From assembly GCF_000756375.1 (NCBI RefSeq), contig NZ_JNFD01000026.1, positions 1 through 64,000 of the forward strand: DNA of 64,000 nt, in the 5' to 3' direction. Position numbers and translations under genes: made by a program. The notes under the pieces are model-generated. The model was not told the DNA's origin. It saw nothing but the letters and a program-made list of their open reading frames with translations, and did no database searches. Positions 1 through 10,331 of the stretch are shown piece by piece. The DNA comes from Sphingopyxis sp. LC81. Lineage in GTDB: Bacteria; Pseudomonadota; Alphaproteobacteria; Sphingomonadales; Sphingomonadaceae. Numbering within the stretch: the stretch's first letter is position 1; each line of letters starts with the position of its first letter.

Positions 1-2217
1 CCCACGCCTACGCCCACGCCGACCCCGCCGCCGACGGGCAATTTCGATACCGCTGAGACGCGCCGCTCCGACGGGGTCAATTTCCATGGTGCGATCACCG
101 CCTATCAGGCGGGGGCGACGGGGCAGAATATCCTCGCCGGCGTCATCGACGACGGGATCGATCAGGACAGCCCCGAATTCGCCGGCCGCATCTCGTCGCA
201 ATCGATCGACCTCGCCGGATCGCGCGGCATCAACGGCGAAGGGACGCACGGCACCAATGTCGCGCAGCTGTTGCTCGGCGGAAAGAATGACGTCGGCACC
301 TTCGGCATCGCCTTCAACGCCAATCTGCTCGTGCTGCGCGCCGACCAGCCCGGCAGCTGCGCGACCGAGGATCCGTCGAACGACGAAAGCGGCTGCCGAT
401 TTCCCGAAACCGCGATCGCGGCGGGGCTCGACCGCGCGGTCGGCGCGGGCGCGCGCGTCGTCAACATCTCGCTCGGCGGCGAATCCCCGCCCGGAGCCAC
501 CTTGCGCGCCGCGGTCGCGCGCGCGACCGCGGCGGGGATCATCGTCATCGTCTCGGCGGGGAATGACGGCGACACGACCGCGAACGGCAATGACCCGAAC
601 AACCCCGATTTCTTCGCGCGCGGGCTGCGCGACGCGGGCGGCGGGCTCGTTGTCATTGCCGGATCGGTCAATGAAAATGGCGCGATTTCGGGGTTCAGCA
701 ACCGCGCGGGCGGCTATGCCGGCTCCTACCTCAGTGCGCTCGGCGAGGGCGTGTGCTGCGCCTATGAAAATGGCGTGCTCAAGACCGAGGGCAATTTCGT
801 CTTCGTTTTGAACGGCACCAGCTTCGCGGCGCCGCAGGTCGCGGGCGCGGTCGCGCTGATCGCGCAGGCGTTTCCGAACCTGTCGAGCCAGCAGATCGTC
901 TCGCTCCTCTATCAATCGGCGCGCGACGCGGGCGCCGCGGGCGACGATGCGGTCTATGGACAGGGCATCCTCGACATTGCGCGCGCTTTCCAGCCGATGG
1001 GCGCCACATCGCTCGCGGGCACCGCGACCGCGGTCGCGCTCGATGCGCCGCTGGGAATCCTCGGCGGCCCGATGGGCGATGCCGGCGGGGCGGGCACGAC
1101 GGGCCTCGTCACCGATGGCTTCGGCCGCGCCTTCAACGTCGATTTCGGCGGTTCGCTGGCGTCGCGGCGCCCCGACTTCAAACTGTCGGGCGCGATCGGC
1201 GGGCTCGTCCGCCAGCAAAGCGCCGCCAGCCAATCGCTTGCGCTCTCGCTCGTCACCGCGCCCGGCACCGGCGGCACCGACGCGCTCGCGGGCCTTTCCT
1301 TCCACGATGCGCAGCGCGCGCGCACCCTCGCCGCCTCGGTGATGACGCGCCTCGACGGACGCACGCGGATCGGCTTTGCCGCTGGCCGCGGCACCGGCGG
1401 CTTGCTCGCGGGCGAGCGCGGCGAAAGCAGCCATGCGATGCTGATCGGCGACGCCGCGCACGAGGGCCTTGGCTTTGCCGCCAGCCCCGGAATCGGCACA
1501 ATAATCCGGCATAATATCTTTAATAATCAATATGTTAATATCATACTGGAAAATGGCTGGGTGTCGGGCTCGCGCTGGCAGGACGACCCCCTGCTCCGCT
1601 ACCGCTCGCGCCACGACAGCCGCTACCAGCGTGTCGGCGCCGCGTGGGACGCGCGCTTCGGCCCCGTCCGCACCGCGCTCGGCGCGAGCTGGCTGCGCGA
1701 ATCGGACAGCCTCCTCGGCGCCCGCCTCGGCCCGATGTTCGGCGCGGGCGGCGCGACCAGCCTCGTCGGCGACGCCAGCCTCCTCCTCGATATGCGCGAT
1801 GATTGGAAAGTTGCGGCCGCCTGGCGCCAGATGTGGACGCGCCCCGACAGCCAGGGCCTGATCGCGGGCGGCGCGCTCTGGTCGACCGCTTTCTCCTTCG
1901 ACATCGCCAAGGCCAATCTGGTGCGCCCCGGGGACCGCGCCGCGCTCCGTTTCGCCCAGCCACTGCGCGTCGCGCGCGGCGGCATCGACCTGATGCTCCC
2001 CGTCGCGCACGATTATGCGAGCGGCCGCACCGACTTCGGCCGCCGCACCTACAACCTCGCGCCGACGGGCCGCGAGCTGGTCGTCGAAGCGAGCTATGCG
2101 TTGTCGCTGTTCGGCGGCGAACTCATTGCGAACACATGGTGGCGGCAGGATCCGGGCCATATCGCCGCGATGCCCGACGACCGGGGCGCGGCGCTCCGCT
2201 TTACGAGGGGCTTCTGA
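1..2217 (+). CDS. Secreted subtilisin-like (S8) serine protease, 5' end outside window
   Basis: The reading frame is open from base 1, so the true start lies upstream; 738 residues are visible. It opens with a Pro-Thr linker and then an S8 peptidase domain. The catalytic triad is recognisable: Asp at 148-150 in VIDDGID, His at 247-249 in GTHGTNVA, and Ser at 820-822 in GTSFAAPQVAG. From about 1000 on, a Gly/Ala-rich C-terminal region of some 400 residues resembles the tail of sphingomonad S8 peptidases with autotransporter-like C-termini. I infer an exported or surface-attached protease; the signal peptide would lie outside the window. The segment 1498-1554 is strikingly AT-rich (about 23 percent GC by hand count) yet stays in frame, encoding an Ile/Asn-rich stretch unlike the rest. 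Family assignment is firm; the export route is inferred. Confidence 0.88.
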   Translation, partial: PTPTPTPTPPPTGNFDTAETRRSDGVNFHGAITAYQAGATGQNILAGVIDDGIDQDSPEFAGRISSQSIDLAGSRGINGEGTHGTNVAQLLLGGKNDVGTFGIAFNANLLVLRADQPGSCATEDPSNDESGCRFPETAIAAGLDRAVGAGARVVNISLGGESPPGATLRAAVARATAAGIIVIVSAGNDGDTTANGNDPNNPDFFARGLRDAGGGLVVIAGSVNENGAISGFSNRAGGYAGSYLSALGEGVCCAYENGVLKTEGNFVFVLNGTSFAAPQVAGAVALIAQAFPNLSSQQIVSLLYQSARDAGAAGDDAVYGQGILDIARAFQPMGATSLAGTATAVALDAPLGILGGPMGDAGGAGTTGLVTDGFGRAFNVDFGGSLASRRPDFKLSGAIGGLVRQQSAASQSLALSLVTAPGTGGTDALAGLSFHDAQRARTLAASVMTRLDGRTRIGFAAGRGTGGLLAGERGESSHAMLIGDAAHEGLGFAASPGIGTIIRHNIFNNQYVNIILENGWVSGSRWQDDPLLRYRSRHDSRYQRVGAAWDARFGPVRTALGASWLRESDSLLGARLGPMFGAGGATSLVGDASLLLDMRDDWKVAAAWRQMWTRPDSQGLIAGGALWSTAFSFDIAKANLVRPGDRAALRFAQPLRVARGGIDLMLPVAHDYASGRTDFGRRTYNLAPTGRELVVEASYALSLFGGELIANTWWRQDPGHIAAMPDDRGAALRFTRGF

Positions 2218-2260
2218 TCGGCTTTAACGCTCCCCAAAGATCAGAACAGGGGTTGCCAGA

Positions 2261-3562
2261 ATGAAGCCGATTCATATTCTTCCGCTCGCGCTCATCGGCG
2301 CGGCGCTCGCCTCGCCGCTCGCCGCGCAGGCGCCGACGCGCACCGTGATCCACGCCGGGCAATTGCTCGCCGAACCGGGCAAACCCGCGCGCGGCGCCTC
2401 GACGATCATCGTCGAGGGCGGCAAGATCGTGTCGATTGCCGACGGTTATCAGCCCGCCGACCCCGGCGCGACGCTGATCGACCTCAAGGACAAATATGTC
2501 CTCCCCGGCCTGATCGACAGCCATGTCCATTTGACGAGCGACGCCGGCGGCATCGCCGGTCAGCTCGAGGAGATCACGCTCAGCCCCGCGGCGCAGGCGT
2601 TCAACGCCGAGGCGAACGGGATGAAGACGCTGCGCGCGGGCTTCACCACGGTGCGCAACCTCGGCGACGGCGACGGCGCGACCCTCGCCCTCAGGGATGC
2701 GATCCTCGCGGGCAAGGTGCAGGGGCCGCGCATCGTCGACGCCGGCAACAGCATTTCGGGCAGCGCGGGCCATATGGACGGATCGCTCGGCTATCGCGAC
2801 GAGCTCCGCCCCTTCTTCGCGGGCGCGGGCAACACCTGCAACGGCGCCGACGATTGCCGCCGCGCGGTGCGGCTGCAGATCGGGCGCGGCGCCGACGTGA
2901 TCAAATTCGCCTCGACCGGCGGGGTCAACAGCCGCATCGGTGCGGGGCTCGGAAAGCAGATGTTCGACGACGAGGCGCAGGCGATCGTCGACACCGCGCA
3001 TCTGTTCGGCAAGAAGGTCGCGGTCCACGCGCACGGCGCCGACGGCATCCGCCTCGCGATCGACGCGGGTGCCGATTCGATCGAGCATGGCACGATCCTC
3101 GACGAGGCGACGATCGCGGCGTGGGCGAAATCGAAGACTTATTATGTCCCGACGCTCTCGACCGTGAACGGCTACAAGGAACGCATCGCCGCCAACGCCA
3201 ACGCCTATGAGCCCGACGTGCTCGCCAAGATCAAATGGCGCATCGAGATCACCGGCAAGAGCCTCCAGCAGCTCGTCCCGCGCGGCGTCCGCATCGCCTT
3301 CGGCACCGACGCCGGCGTGTCGAAGCACGGCCGCAACGGCGACGAGTTCGAACTGATGGTCCAGCATGGGATGAAGCCCGCCGAGGCGCTGAAGGCCGCA
3401 ACGGTCAATGCCGCCGACCTGCTCGGGCTGTCGAACGAGATCGGCACGATTGCGCCGGGCAAGAGCGCCGACATCATCGCGGTGGCGAGCGACCCGGTCG
3501 CCGATGTGCGCGTGCTCAAGAAGGTCGATTTCGTGATGGCGCGCGGGACAGTGGTCGACTGA
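2261..3562 (+). CDS. Secreted metal-dependent amidohydrolase (imidazolonepropionase/prolidase-like)
   Basis: This 433-residue protein belongs to the M38/amidohydrolase superfamily. Residues 1-22 form a signal peptide ending in AAQA, so the enzyme is probably periplasmic. The metal centre is visible: HVH at residues 88-90, Lys in DVIKFASTGG, His in VHAHGADG, His in SIEHGTI and Asp in FGTDAGV. Members of this group cleave amide bonds in dipeptides or related cyclic compounds, often X-Pro or X-Arg dipeptides; the substrate here cannot be read from the sequence. The start is preceded by AGGGG about eight bases upstream. It lies 43 bp behind the S8 protease on the same strand, so the two could act together in extracytoplasmic peptide breakdown (inference). 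Confidence 0.88.
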   Translation: MKPIHILPLALIGAALASPLAAQAPTRTVIHAGQLLAEPGKPARGASTIIVEGGKIVSIADGYQPADPGATLIDLKDKYVLPGLIDSHVHLTSDAGGIAGQLEEITLSPAAQAFNAEANGMKTLRAGFTTVRNLGDGDGATLALRDAILAGKVQGPRIVDAGNSISGSAGHMDGSLGYRDELRPFFAGAGNTCNGADDCRRAVRLQIGRGADVIKFASTGGVNSRIGAGLGKQMFDDEAQAIVDTAHLFGKKVAVHAHGADGIRLAIDAGADSIEHGTILDEATIAAWAKSKTYYVPTLSTVNGYKERIAANANAYEPDVLAKIKWRIEITGKSLQQLVPRGVRIAFGTDAGVSKHGRNGDEFELMVQHGMKPAEALKAATVNAADLLGLSNEIGTIAPGKSADIIAVASDPVADVRVLKKVDFVMARGTVVD

Positions 3563-3563
3563 A

Positions 3564-4058
3564 TCAGAGCGCGCCGCGCAGCGCCAGCCAGCGATCGCGC
3601 TTCGCCGCGAAGCCGATGGTATGCGCGGCGCTGCTCGACGGCAGGTCGACGATTGCGGTGCCTTCGAGCGGCGGCAGCTGCTTCCGTCCGATCGCCGCGG
3701 CCTTGCCGCCGTTGAAGGCGATCATGCAGAGGTCGGGCAGCTCGGCGATCAACGCCGCGAGGTCGTGCGCCTCGGCCTCGCGGATTTGGCTGTCGCTGCT
3801 CATATGCCGTTCGGCGCTGCGGATCACGTCCCACAACCCGACCTTCGCCTCGCGCAGGGCGACCAGCCTGTCGCCATAGGGCAGGTCCGCGAGCGGCTGG
3901 TCGATGACCTCGCCGAGCAGGCGCCAAAACTGGTTCGTCGGATGTGCATAATATTGCTGCTGGGCGAGCGAACGGACGCCCGGCAGGCTGCCGAGGATCA
4001 GCAATCGCGTGTCGGGCGCGATGTGAGGCGCAAAGCTGGCATGGCGAACTGCGGGCAT
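3564..4058 (-). CDS. DNA-deoxyinosine glycosylase (uracil-DNA glycosylase superfamily, family 6)
   Basis: A 164-residue protein with the signature of the hypoxanthine-DNA glycosylase family: ILGSLPGVRSL near the N-terminus, then QQYYAHPTNQFW, and a C-terminal LPSSSAA followed by KRDRWLALR. These enzymes remove deaminated adenine (hypoxanthine) from DNA and start base excision repair. I chose the ATG at 4058 because conserved family sequence begins directly after it, although the frame stays open about 200 codons further upstream. The gene converges on the amidohydrolase with one base between their stop codons. Its upstream side faces the rpsL leader, so it and the str operon are divergently transcribed. 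Confidence 0.85.
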   Translation of the reverse strand: MPAVRHASFAPHIAPDTRLLILGSLPGVRSLAQQQYYAHPTNQFWRLLGEVIDQPLADLPYGDRLVALREAKVGLWDVIRSAERHMSSDSQIREAEAHDLAALIAELPDLCMIAFNGGKAAAIGRKQLPPLEGTAIVDLPSSSAAHTIGFAAKRDRWLALRGAL

Positions 4059-4376
4059 GGGCGACCGATAGCCCGCCCCGGCAGGCGCAACAATATTGCC
4101 CGCCCCTTGACCGCGCCCTTGACCATGGGAGGAATCGGGTCTAGGGGCCCGCTCGACCGAAAAGGACGGTTTGCCGCCTTTTTCAGTTGCAACAGCGCTT
4201 GAACATTGCTGGCGCGGATGGAGCCTCCGGAAGATCGTAGCGATCCGCCGGGGTCTTTTGCTGTTATCAGGTCGGCCGTTTTTCGCCTTTTTTGGCGGGT
4301 TAGCGGCCGGAGCTTCATCCACCGCGGTACAGTAACCGTTCGCTTTGATGGGCGGACATTTAAAGGTGAAGCATTC
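4059..4376 (+). promoter_or_regulatory. Divergent promoter region and structured leader of the str operon
   Basis: This 318-bp stretch holds no gene. Its right part should be the 5' leader of rpsL. It can fold: GCGGAT at 4214-4219 pairs with ATCCGC at 4243-4248. Further on, CGGCCG at 4273-4278 pairs with CGGCCG at 4304-4309 around an inner CGCC/GGCG hairpin (4284-4297) whose loop is six T. I could not assign -35/-10 boxes with confidence. Such leaders often serve autogenous control by a ribosomal protein or attenuation; that role here is an inference. Confidence 0.5.
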
Positions 4377-4748
4377 ATGCCCACGATCAACCAGCTGGTC
4401 CGCAAGGGCCGGACTCCCCAGAAGGTGAAGTCCAAGGTCCCGGCGATGGACGCAAACCCGCAAAAGCGCGGCGTTTGCACCCGTGTCTACACGACGACCC
4501 CGAAAAAGCCGAACTCGGCGCTCCGCAAGGTTGCGAAGGTCCGCCTGACCAACCAGCGCGAAGTCATCACCTACATCCCCGGCGAAGGCCACAACCTCCA
4601 GGAACACAGCGTTGTGCTGATCCGCGGCGGTCGTGTCCGCGATCTTCCCGGTGTGCGTTACCACGTCCTGCGCGGCGTGCTCGATACGCAGGGCGTGAAG
4701 GACCGCAAGCAGAGCCGTTCGAAGTACGGCGCGAAGCGTCCGAAGTAA
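4377..4748 (+). CDS. rpsL: 30S ribosomal protein S12
   Basis: A 123-residue S12, which sits at the decoding centre of the 30S subunit. The start is the ATG at 4377, preceded by AGGTGA; an open frame continues upstream but lacks conservation. The decoding loops [12 protein letters not shown] and [15 protein letters not shown] are intact, with Lys at position 43. Position 88 (E. coli mature numbering 87) is Arg (CGC at 4638-4640) in [13 protein letters not shown], where E. coli has Lys. Lys-to-Arg at this site is a known streptomycin-resistance substitution, so intrinsic resistance is predicted. It is the first gene of the str operon, followed by rpsG 73 bp downstream. Confidence 0.97.
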   Translation: MPTINQLVRKGRTPQKVKSKVPAMDANPQKRGVCTRVYTTTPKKPNSALRKVAKVRLTNQREVITYIPGEGHNLQEHSVVLIRGGRVRDLPGVRYHVLRGVLDTQGVKDRKQSRSKYGAKRPK

Positions 4749-4821
4749 GGACCGCTTTTTCGGCTATTTGATCATCCCTGGCTGCGCATGCGCCGGGATG
4801 CTGTTGTAAAAGGAATTACCT

Positions 4822-5292
4822 ATGGCTCGTCGTCGTCGTCCTGAACGCCGCGAAATCCTGCCCGATCCCCGTTTCGGGGATGTCGTGCTGTCGAAATTCA
4901 TGAACAGCGTCATGCTGGACGGGAAAAAGTCGGTCGCCGAAAGCATCGTCTACGGTGCGCTCGAATCGGTCGAAACCCGCGCCAAGAAGGAACCGCTCGG
5001 CGTGTTCCACGAAGCGCTGGCGAACATCCGCCCGAACATCGAAGTCCGCAGCCGCCGCGTCGGCGGTGCGACCTATCAGGTTCCGGTCGAAGTCCGTCCC
5101 GAACGTGCGCAGGCGCTCGCGATCCGCTGGCTGATCACCGCCGCGCGCAACCGCAGCGAAACCACGATGGCCGCGCGCCTGTCGGGCGAACTGCTCGACG
5201 CGTCGAACAACCGTGGCAACGCCGTGAAGAAGCGTGAAGACACGCATCGCATGGCCGAAGCGAACCGCGCCTTCAGCCACTACCGCTGGTAA
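4822..5292 (+). CDS. rpsG: 30S ribosomal protein S7
   Basis: A 156-residue S7, the primary 16S rRNA 3'-domain binding protein and organiser of the 30S head. The N-terminus [16 protein letters not shown] and the core [13 protein letters not shown] are typical, as is the C-terminal [15 protein letters not shown]. Length matches the family. The start ATG is preceded by AAAAGGA. It lies between rpsL and fusA in the classical str order. In E. coli S7 represses its own operon through the rpsL-rpsG spacer; here that spacer is 73 bp and could do the same (inference). Confidence 0.97.
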   Translation: MARRRRPERREILPDPRFGDVVLSKFMNSVMLDGKKSVAESIVYGALESVETRAKKEPLGVFHEALANIRPNIEVRSRRVGGATYQVPVEVRPERAQALAIRWLITAARNRSETTMAARLSGELLDASNNRGNAVKKREDTHRMAEANRAFSHYRW

Positions 5293-5344
5293 GCGCTCGC
5301 GGGACGCTGCCGCGTCTCGCAATCGTAACAATCATTCCTATATC

Positions 5345-5369
5345 GGGGGCGGCTCCAAAGGCCGCCCCC
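5345..5369 (+). terminator. Intercistronic GC hairpin between rpsG and fusA
   Basis: GGGGGCGGC at 5345-5353 pairs perfectly with GCCGCCCCC at 5361-5369, giving a nine-base stem and a seven-base loop. No T-tract follows, so it is more likely a partial terminator or an mRNA-stabilising/processing hairpin that tunes fusA output relative to rpsG. Confidence 0.55.
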
Positions 5370-5388
5370 CACATCCAAGGAAAAGACC

Positions 5389-7482
<2,094 letters not shown>

Positions 7483-7491
7483 TGGGTCAAA

Positions 7492-7516
7492 GCCGCGCGG
7501 GCTTGCACCGCGCGGC
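7492..7516 (+). terminator. Intercistronic GC hairpin between fusA and tuf
   Basis: GCCGCGCGG at 7492-7500 pairs perfectly with CCGCGCGGC at 7508-7516, with a seven-base loop. There is no T-tract. The geometry (nine-base stem, seven-base loop) copies the rpsG-fusA hairpin. It is probably a transcript-processing or stabilising element, or a weak terminator. Confidence 0.55.
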
Positions 7517-7600
7517 AAGACCCTCTAAGGGCGGCGCCTGATTCAGCAGGCTCGTCCAGGACTGATCAACGCAAACATTGAACAAGAAGGTTATACCATC

Positions 7601-8794
7601 ATGGCCAAGGCTAAATTTGAGCGGACGAAGCCGCACTGCAACATCGGCACCATCGGTCACGTCGACCATGGCAAGACCTCGCTGACCGCAGCGATCACCA
7701 AGGTGCTCGCCGAAAACGTCGCGGGTAACGCCGCCGTCGACTTCGCGAACATCGACAAGGCTCCGGAAGAGCGCGAGCGCGGCATCACCATTTCGACCGC
7801 ACACGTCGAATATGAAACCGACGGCCGCCACTATGCGCACGTCGACTGCCCGGGCCACGCCGACTATGTGAAGAACATGATCACCGGTGCTGCCCAGATG
7901 GACGGCGCGATCCTCGTTGTGTCGGCTGCTGACGGCCCGATGCCGCAGACGAAGGAGCACATCCTGCTCGCGAAGCAGGTCGGCGTTCCGACCATGGTCG
8001 TCTTCCTCAACAAGGTCGACCAGCTGGACGATCCCGAACTGCTCGAACTCGTTGAGCTCGAAATCCGCGAAGAACTGTCGAAGCGTGACTTCGACGGCGA
8101 CAATATTCCGATCATCCCGGGTTCGGCTCTCGCCGCCCTCGAAGGTCGCGACGACGCCATCGGCAAGGACGCGATCCTGAAGCTGATGGCTGCCGTTGAC
8201 GCGTGGATCCCGCAGCCGGAACGTCCGCTCGACAAGCCCTTCCTGATGCCGATCGAAGACGTGTTCTCGATCTCGGGTCGCGGCACCGTCGTCACCGGCC
8301 GTATCGAAACGGGCGTCGTCAAGGTTGGTGAAGAAGTCGAAATCGTCGGCATCAAGGACACCAAGAAGACCGTCGTCACCGGCGTCGAAATGTTCCGCAA
8401 GCTGCTCGACCAGGGCCAGGCTGGCGACAACGTCGGTGCGCTGATCCGCGGCGTCGGCCGTGAAGAAGTCGAGCGTGGCCAGGTTCTGGCGAAGCCCGGC
8501 TCGATCACGCCGCACACCGAGTTCACCTCGGAAGTGTACGTCCTGTCGAAGGACGAAGGCGGCCGTCACACGCCGTTCTTTGCGAACTATCGTCCGCAGT
8601 TCTACTTCCGCACCACCGACGTCACCGGCGAAGTCATTCTGCCCGCCGGCACCGAAATGGTCATGCCGGGCGACAACGTCCAGCTGTCGGTCAAGCTGAT
8701 CGCTCCGATCGCCATGGACCCGGGTCTCCGCTTCGCAATTCGCGAAGGTGGCCGCACGGTCGGCGCAGGGGTTGTGGCCACGGTCACAAAGTAA
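7601..8794 (+). CDS. tuf: Translation elongation factor Tu
   Basis: A 397-residue EF-Tu, which delivers aminoacyl-tRNA to the ribosome as a GTP complex. G1 is GHVDHGKT (residues 19-26), followed by RGITI, DCPGH (Asp82) and NKVD. Domains II and III are complete, with [11 protein letters not shown] and the C-terminal [16 protein letters not shown]. The region 7483-7600 before it carries the hairpin at 7492-7516 and an AAGAAGGT ribosome-binding site. Many proteobacteria have two tuf genes; only this one lies in the window. It separates the str genes from rpsJ and is followed by a large hairpin. Confidence 0.98.
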   Translation: MAKAKFERTKPHCNIGTIGHVDHGKTSLTAAITKVLAENVAGNAAVDFANIDKAPEERERGITISTAHVEYETDGRHYAHVDCPGHADYVKNMITGAAQMDGAILVVSAADGPMPQTKEHILLAKQVGVPTMVVFLNKVDQLDDPELLELVELEIREELSKRDFDGDNIPIIPGSALAALEGRDDAIGKDAILKLMAAVDAWIPQPERPLDKPFLMPIEDVFSISGRGTVVTGRIETGVVKVGEEVEIVGIKDTKKTVVTGVEMFRKLLDQGQAGDNVGALIRGVGREEVERGQVLAKPGSITPHTEFTSEVYVLSKDEGGRHTPFFANYRPQFYFRTTDVTGEVILPAGTEMVMPGDNVQLSVKLIAPIAMDPGLRFAIREGGRTVGAGVVATVTK

Positions 8795-8804
8795 TATAGG
8801 GCCG

Positions 8805-8840
8805 CGAGCCGCGCGATTCGGAAGCGATTCGCGCGGCTCG
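8805..8840 (+). terminator. Hairpin after tuf, probable partial terminator
   Basis: CGAGCCGCGCGA at 8805-8816 pairs perfectly with TCGCGCGGCTCG at 8829-8840, a twelve-base stem with a twelve-base loop, starting ten bases after the tuf stop. The downstream sequence is only mildly T-rich, so termination is probably incomplete. This may be the boundary between the str and S10 transcripts. Confidence 0.6.
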
Positions 8841-8866
8841 TAGCTTAAAGAATTTTGATGGCCGAT

Positions 8867-8888
8867 CCGGTTTCCCTGCGGAAATCGG
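8867..8888 (+). promoter_or_regulatory. Hairpin in the rpsJ leader
   Basis: CCGGTTTCC at 8867-8875 pairs with GGAAATCGG at 8880-8888 (nine pairs, one G-U) around a CTGC tetraloop, about 54 bp before rpsJ. It could be part of an S10-operon leader used for autogenous control, as L4 does in E. coli; that is inference from position alone. Confidence 0.4.
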
Positions 8889-8942
8889 AGCAGGCCATTT
8901 CGGCTCTTTCGCATCGTTAGACGGGATTCGACTGGAACAGTC

Positions 8943-9254
8943 ATGGAAACGCAGAATATTCGCATTCGCCTGAAGGCCTTTGATCACCGCGTGCTCGATC
9001 AGGCCACCACCGACATTGCCGACACGGCACGTCGTACCGGAGCGCTTATTCGCGGCCCGATCCCGCTTCCGACGCGTATTGAAAAATTTACCGTGAACCG
9101 CGGCCCGCATGTCGACAAAAAGTCGCGCGAGCAGTTCGAGGTGCGTACCCACAAGCGGCTGCTCGACATCGTGCAGCCCACCCCGCAGACGGTCGACGCG
9201 CTGATGAAGCTCGACCTCGCCGCGGGCGTGAATGTTGAGATCAAGTTGGCCTAA
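8943..9254 (+). CDS. rpsJ: 30S ribosomal protein S10
   Basis: A 103-residue S10, part of the 30S head and, as NusE, a partner of NusB in antitermination. The sequence [20 protein letters not shown] and the motif [20 protein letters not shown] are diagnostic. GGAAC lies a few bases upstream of the ATG. It normally begins the S10 operon directly before rplC. Here 298 bp containing a palindrome and a long stem-loop separate the two, so rpsJ may be transcribed as its own unit or with tuf. Confidence 0.97.
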   Translation: METQNIRIRLKAFDHRVLDQATTDIADTARRTGALIRGPIPLPTRIEKFTVNRGPHVDKKSREQFEVRTHKRLLDIVQPTPQTVDALMKLDLAAGVNVEIKLA

Positions 9255-9264
9255 GCCAACGCAG

Positions 9265-9283
9265 CCCCGGATCTGATCCGGGG
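9265..9283. repeat. Short palindrome of the CCCCGGATC/GATCCGGGG type
   Basis: CCCCGGATC at 9265-9273 is followed after one base by GATCCGGGG at 9275-9283. It starts ten bases after the rpsJ stop. The sequence matches half of the dispersed repeat at 57384-57459, so I read it as a solo half of that REP-like family. By position it could also act as a terminator hairpin for rpsJ. Confidence 0.55.
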
Positions 9284-9381
9284 TCTCTATCGGCAGGACA
9301 CCTCGGTGACTGCATTGTCCGGCGCGATCCGGACCGACGATAGGGTGGATACCGCCGGTCGTTTCTTCGGAAACATCCAGA

Positions 9382-9438
9382 CCGGGCTGCGTCCCCCGTC
9401 TCGCCGCTCTCCCACGGGAAGGCGGCACCTCAGCCCGG
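9382..9438 (+). promoter_or_regulatory. Nested stem-loop in the rpsJ-rplC spacer
   Basis: CCGGGCTG at 9382-9389 pairs perfectly with CAGCCCGG at 9431-9438, enclosing an inner GCCGC/GCGGC stem (9403-9407 with 9422-9426). A third small hairpin, GCGGA/TCCGC, lies at 9514-9527 just before rplC. Together they suggest a structured mRNA leader for the rplC-rplO transcript. I could not identify a promoter by eye. Confidence 0.45.
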
Positions 9439-9552
9439 ACGGGGCGATGCATCGAAATTTTGGGCTGGGAGGGTTCTCGTCGGGGTTCGCCTTGATGAGG
9501 TCCCACACGCCGTGCGGAATGGTCCGCCCGGCCTCTGTTGAGGAGTATGATC

Positions 9553-10329
9553 ATGCGGACTGGCGTGATCGCGAAGAAAATGGGGATGACCCGCCTGTTT
9601 CAGGACGACGGCCGCCACGTGCCCGTCACCGTCCTGAGCCTCGAAGGCTGTCAGGTCATTTCTGTGCGCGAACAAGAACGTGACGGCTATGTGGCCGTTC
9701 AGCTCGGTGCCGGCTCGGCGAAGGCGAAGAATGTTGCGAAGCCGCAGCGTGGCGCTTTCGGCAAGGCCGAAGTCGAACCCAAGGCGAAGGTCGTCGAATT
9801 CCGCGTCGCTGACGACGCGACGCTCGACGTCGGCGCCGAACTGTCGGCCGACCATTTCGTCGCTGGCCAGATCGTCGACATCCAGGGCGTGACTCAGGGT
9901 AAGGGCTTTGCCGGTGCGATGAAGCGCTGGGGTTTCGGCGGTATGCGCGCAACCCACGGTGTTTCGATCAGCCACCGTGCGCATGGTTCGACCGGTAACC
10001 GCCAGGATCCGGGCCGCGTCTTCAAGAACAAGAAGATGGCCGGCCACATGGGCGCGCGCAACCGCACCCAGCAGAATCTCGAAATCGTCCGCACCGACGT
10101 CGAGCGCGGCCTTCTCTTCGTCAAGGGCTCGGTCCCTGGCTCGAAGGGCGGCTGGCTGATGGTCCGCGATGCGGTCAAGCTGCCGCGCCATCCCGAGGCC
10201 CCCTATCCTGCGGGCATCAAGAGCGCAGCGAATGCCAATCAAGAAGCCCCGGCTGATGCGCCTGTGGAAACCCCGGTTGAAGAAACCGTGGTCGACACTG
10301 CCACCACCGACGGCGCACAGGAGTCCTGA
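9553..10329 (+). CDS. rplC: 50S ribosomal protein L3
   Basis: A 258-residue L3, an early 23S rRNA binder whose central loop reaches the peptidyl-transferase centre. I chose the ATG at 9553 because AGGAG ends seven bases before it, whereas the ATG at 9547 is too close. [16 protein letters not shown] and the loop [19 protein letters not shown], with the Gln that PrmB methylates in other bacteria, are intact. A C-terminal acidic, Ala/Pro/Thr-rich tail of about 35 residues follows the conserved core. It is absent from E. coli L3 and is probably flexible and surface-exposed. Confidence 0.96.
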   Translation: MRTGVIAKKMGMTRLFQDDGRHVPVTVLSLEGCQVISVREQERDGYVAVQLGAGSAKAKNVAKPQRGAFGKAEVEPKAKVVEFRVADDATLDVGAELSADHFVAGQIVDIQGVTQGKGFAGAMKRWGFGGMRATHGVSISHRAHGSTGNRQDPGRVFKNKKMAGHMGARNRTQQNLEIVRTDVERGLLFVKGSVPGSKGGWLMVRDAVKLPRHPEAPYPAGIKSAANANQEAPADAPVETPVEETVVDTATTDGAQES

Positions 10330-10331
10330 TC

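Noticed and set aside
2201-3367. Minus-strand open frame of 388 codons opposite the amidohydrolase
   Set aside because: A shadow of a gene with signal peptide and full metal-site conservation on the plus strand.
4206-4376. N-terminal extension of rpsL to an upstream start
   Set aside because: The extra 57 residues are not conserved, the ATG at 4377 has its own AGGTGA, and the upstream sequence folds as a leader.
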